Shown in pieces: positions 62,394 through 64,000 of a stretch of DNA of 64,000 bases; the stretch's first letter is position 1; every line of letters starts with the position of its first letter. The notes below the pieces were generated by a model. It had not been told where the DNA came from. It ran no database searches and saw nothing but the letters and a program-made list of their open reading frames with translations. Made by a program: the position numbers and the translations under genes. The stretch comes from an uncultured Flavobacteriaceae bacterium (GTDB lineage: Bacteria > Bacteroidota > Bacteroidia > Flavobacteriales > Flavobacteriaceae). The stretch covers positions 496,001-560,000 of the forward strand of contig CANMXP010000001.1 in assembly GCA_947501845.1 (NCBI GenBank), read 5' to 3'.

Positions 62394-63947
62394 TTACTGC
62401 ATAGCTACATGACTGTATTTGGCATTTATAAGGATACTTTTACCACTTGCCAAACTACCTATAGAGAAGTTAGGAGTATTATGGTTAAGTTTTTTTTGGG
62501 GATGACTTACATGCGAACGATTCCCTTTATACTGTAAATTATAATTTACTTTAGGAAGCGAAATAACGGCATTACTATTTTGAATAATAATATTTAAGTT
62601 AGAAAAAGCATCATCAATATCTAAAATCTTTAAATCTCCTATATTCCCGTCTATAATTGCACTCCCTAATAAATGTTTTATAGTCGTATTGGAAGAATTC
62701 GAATTTAAAACCATTTGTTTAACATGTGTTAGTTTAACATCTTCTGTATAACGAAGATTTAACTCTCCTAAATTCCAATAAGTTACATAAACAGGCGAAT
62801 AGGAAGCATTAACGGAAGTAGAACTTCCATTAATGCTGTATGCTGTAAACTTTGTATACGATAAGTCTGCTTCTAAATTATCTACATTAGCAGCAAACTC
62901 TATTTCGCCATGTCTAACATTAACCTTTAATTTGGCTTTTTTAGGCATTTTAATTTTAATGGTCTTTTTTACTTTAGAGTTAGATTCTTTACTAACCAAC
63001 CTTTCAATTAAAACTTTTCTCTTTTTTGCCAGCTTTTCCCGTTCTTCGGCATGTCTTTCATGTCTTTCAACAATTTTTTCTCGTATTTTTTCTTGCTGTT
63101 CACGTGTTCTCTCTTGTAACTCATGTTGCCTTTCTTGTAGCGCTCTTTGCCGCTCTGCACGACGTTCCTGAGCTGCTGCTTGCCTTTCCATTTTTTCAGC
63201 AAAGCGCTCGCCCCATTCTTCCATACGCTCTCCGTATTTTTCTTGCCATTCTTCATCAAATTTCTCAGCCCATTCTTCCATTTCATTACCATACTTCTCT
63301 TCCCATTCTTTTCCAAATTTCTCGCCCCATACCTCCATTTTTCTAGCATATTCTTTTCCAAATTTAGATTCGAATTTCTGTGTATATTTCTCCAAATACT
63401 TCTCACCATCCTTTTTATAGGCTTTATAATCGAAATGAATCTCATTCAACCCTTCAGGTAATTCAGGCAATGGAGGAAGTACTGGCATGACAGGCATTTT
63501 AGGGAGCTCTGGCATCTCAGGAAGTTCTGGTATTTCAGGAATTTCTGGTAAGTCTGCCAATTCAAACTTTAGCTCTTCTAATATGGCATGAACGGCCTCA
63601 TCGTCACCTTTCCCTGAGTGATAAACCCAAGTATTTACTCTTGCTCCCTTCGTCGTAATTTCTACTTGCTCTTTTGACGCCTCAACATTAACATCCCAGT
63701 TTTTTAAAACACTTTCTAGTTCTTCTTTACTTAAATCATCACCTTCAATATAAGCTTCTATTTCAATAGCATTTTTATCCCATGTATCAAATACAATATT
63801 GCAGTGGCTTGTATTTAAATCAATAATAACATCTTTGTCTACTTTGATAGATTGTGACACCTTGGTCAACTTTTGCTGTGCTATTAGCCCTCCAGTAATG
63901 AGAAAGCCTAAAGCAAATAATTTGATTTTTATAATTGTCTTGTTCAT
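62394..63947 (-). CDS. Exported beta-strand protein with proline-triplet and aromatic helical insertion
   Basis: A 517-residue protein with signal peptide (to about residue 24, LIAQ). Residues 30-100 and 325-517 resemble DUF4097/adhesin-like beta-helix repeats (VDKDVIIDLNTSHCNIVFDTW; DGNIGDLKILDIDDAFSNLNI in parts). Between them, 134-165 is a run with proline every third residue (PEIPEIPELPEMPELP and on). Residues 185-315 form a long charged helix with a 19-residue repeat (MEVWGEKFGKEWEEKYGNE, then a near copy at 223-241) placing W, F, W and Y every four residues, then an Arg/Gln/Glu-rich coiled coil. Function unknown. Confidence 0.8.
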   Translation of the reverse strand: MNKTIIKIKLFALGFLITGGLIAQQKLTKVSQSIKVDKDVIIDLNTSHCNIVFDTWDKNAIEIEAYIEGDDLSKEELESVLKNWDVNVEASKEQVEITTKGARVNTWVYHSGKGDDEAVHAILEELKFELADLPEIPEIPELPEMPELPKMPVMPVLPPLPELPEGLNEIHFDYKAYKKDGEKYLEKYTQKFESKFGKEYARKMEVWGEKFGKEWEEKYGNEMEEWAEKFDEEWQEKYGERMEEWGERFAEKMERQAAAQERRAERQRALQERQHELQERTREQQEKIREKIVERHERHAEEREKLAKKRKVLIERLVSKESNSKVKKTIKIKMPKKAKLKVNVRHGEIEFAANVDNLEADLSYTKFTAYSINGSSTSVNASYSPVYVTYWNLGELNLRYTEDVKLTHVKQMVLNSNSSNTTIKHLLGSAIIDGNIGDLKILDIDDAFSNLNIIIQNSNAVISLPKVNYNLQYKGNRSHVSHPQKKLNHNTPNFSIGSLASGKSILINAKYSHVAMQ

Positions 63948-63967
63948 TTTTTGATTTTTTAGATTGA

Positions 63968-64000
63968 TTATCCTACCTCTTCTGTAACATTATCTGAAGT
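63968..64000 (-). CDS. Possible 3' end of a gene cut by the window edge
   Basis: On the minus strand the last ten codons before TAA (63968-63970) read TSDNVTEEVG. The stop is 20 bp from the start of the mosaic protein gene, as expected for an upstream operon member. Only 33 bases are visible, so the product cannot be named. Confidence 0.35.
   Translation of the reverse strand, partial: TSDNVTEEVG

Noticed and set aside
63008-63461. Several long open frames on both strands across the helical part of the mosaic protein gene
   Set aside because: They mirror the highly biased Glu/Lys/Arg codons of that gene and have no family features; shadows of the real frame.

Overview
The window is ordinary chromosome from a low-GC member of the Bacteroidota, almost certainly a marine-type Flavobacteriaceae. 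The reasons are the strongly AT-rich DNA, the lack of Shine-Dalgarno sequences, several promoter-like TAnnTTTG boxes, Bacteroidota-type families (TonB receptor with a carboxypeptidase-like N-terminal domain, DUF4249, DUF4349, DUF3857, DUF1015, SDR-type threonine dehydrogenase), many short-spacer lipoproteins, and a GH117 enzyme of the kind used on agar-derived sugars. I see no rRNA, tRNA, CRISPR array, insertion sequence, integrase or prophage gene. About 60 protein genes fill the window.

Layout. 0.1-4.5 kb (-): a four-gene molybdenum-hydroxylase operon (2Fe-2S subunit, Tat-exported catalytic subunit, XdhC maturation factor, MocA-like nucleotidyltransferase). 4.7-8.8 kb: a Na+/Ca2+-type exchanger convergent with a CASTOR/POLLUX-type RCK channel and a zinc-ribbon/TerB protein. 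8.9-11.7 kb: threonine catabolism (tdh, kbl) divergent from an Lrp/AsnC regulator. 11.7-19 kb: a kinase-fold protein, a YheT-type hydrolase, adenine deaminase, tilS, a lipoprotein and pabB. 19-24.4 kb: aldose epimerase, DEAD-box helicase, GH117, a methyltransferase, and an ArsR/SRPBCC pair with a clear operator. 24.5-27.9 kb: a cluster of envelope proteins of unknown role (inner-membrane protein with a cytoplasmic helical domain, lipoproteins, DUF4349, orphan ExbB/TolQ-like protein). 28.2-31.7 kb: a LytS/LytTR two-component system, then ECF sigma factor, 60-residue protein and MscS channel. 31.9-41.3 kb: a TPR lipoprotein, TonB receptor plus DUF4249 lipoprotein, and two membrane-bound AraC regulators flanking an acyltransferase. 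41.5-51.5 kb: lpdA, an S41 protease, smpB, a CocE/X-Pro peptidase, small regulatory genes and pcm. 51.6-62.4 kb (+): a long co-directional run of mostly housekeeping genes (Gfo/Idh, 3-hydroxybutyryl-CoA dehydrogenase, M23 peptidase, DUF1015, DinB, YggS, exonuclease/GIY-YIG nuclease, DUF3857, K+ channel, miaA, GNAT). 62.4-64 kb (-): an exported beta-strand-repeat protein with a large proline-rich and helical insertion.

The most unusual material lies between genes. Two intergenic regions between convergent genes carry related long palindromes (core CAGGTTTTAAAAACCTG). Each is nested inside a second inverted repeat, and the one at 33.6-33.85 kb has perfect 16-bp terminal inverted repeats, so these look like miniature non-autonomous repeat elements. 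A different hairpin repeat appears to have entered the pabB coding sequence in frame. I do not see a clear new defence or secretion system. The best candidates for undescribed biology are the 24.5-27.9 kb envelope cluster, the mosaic protein at 62.4 kb and the sigma/60-residue/MscS unit.
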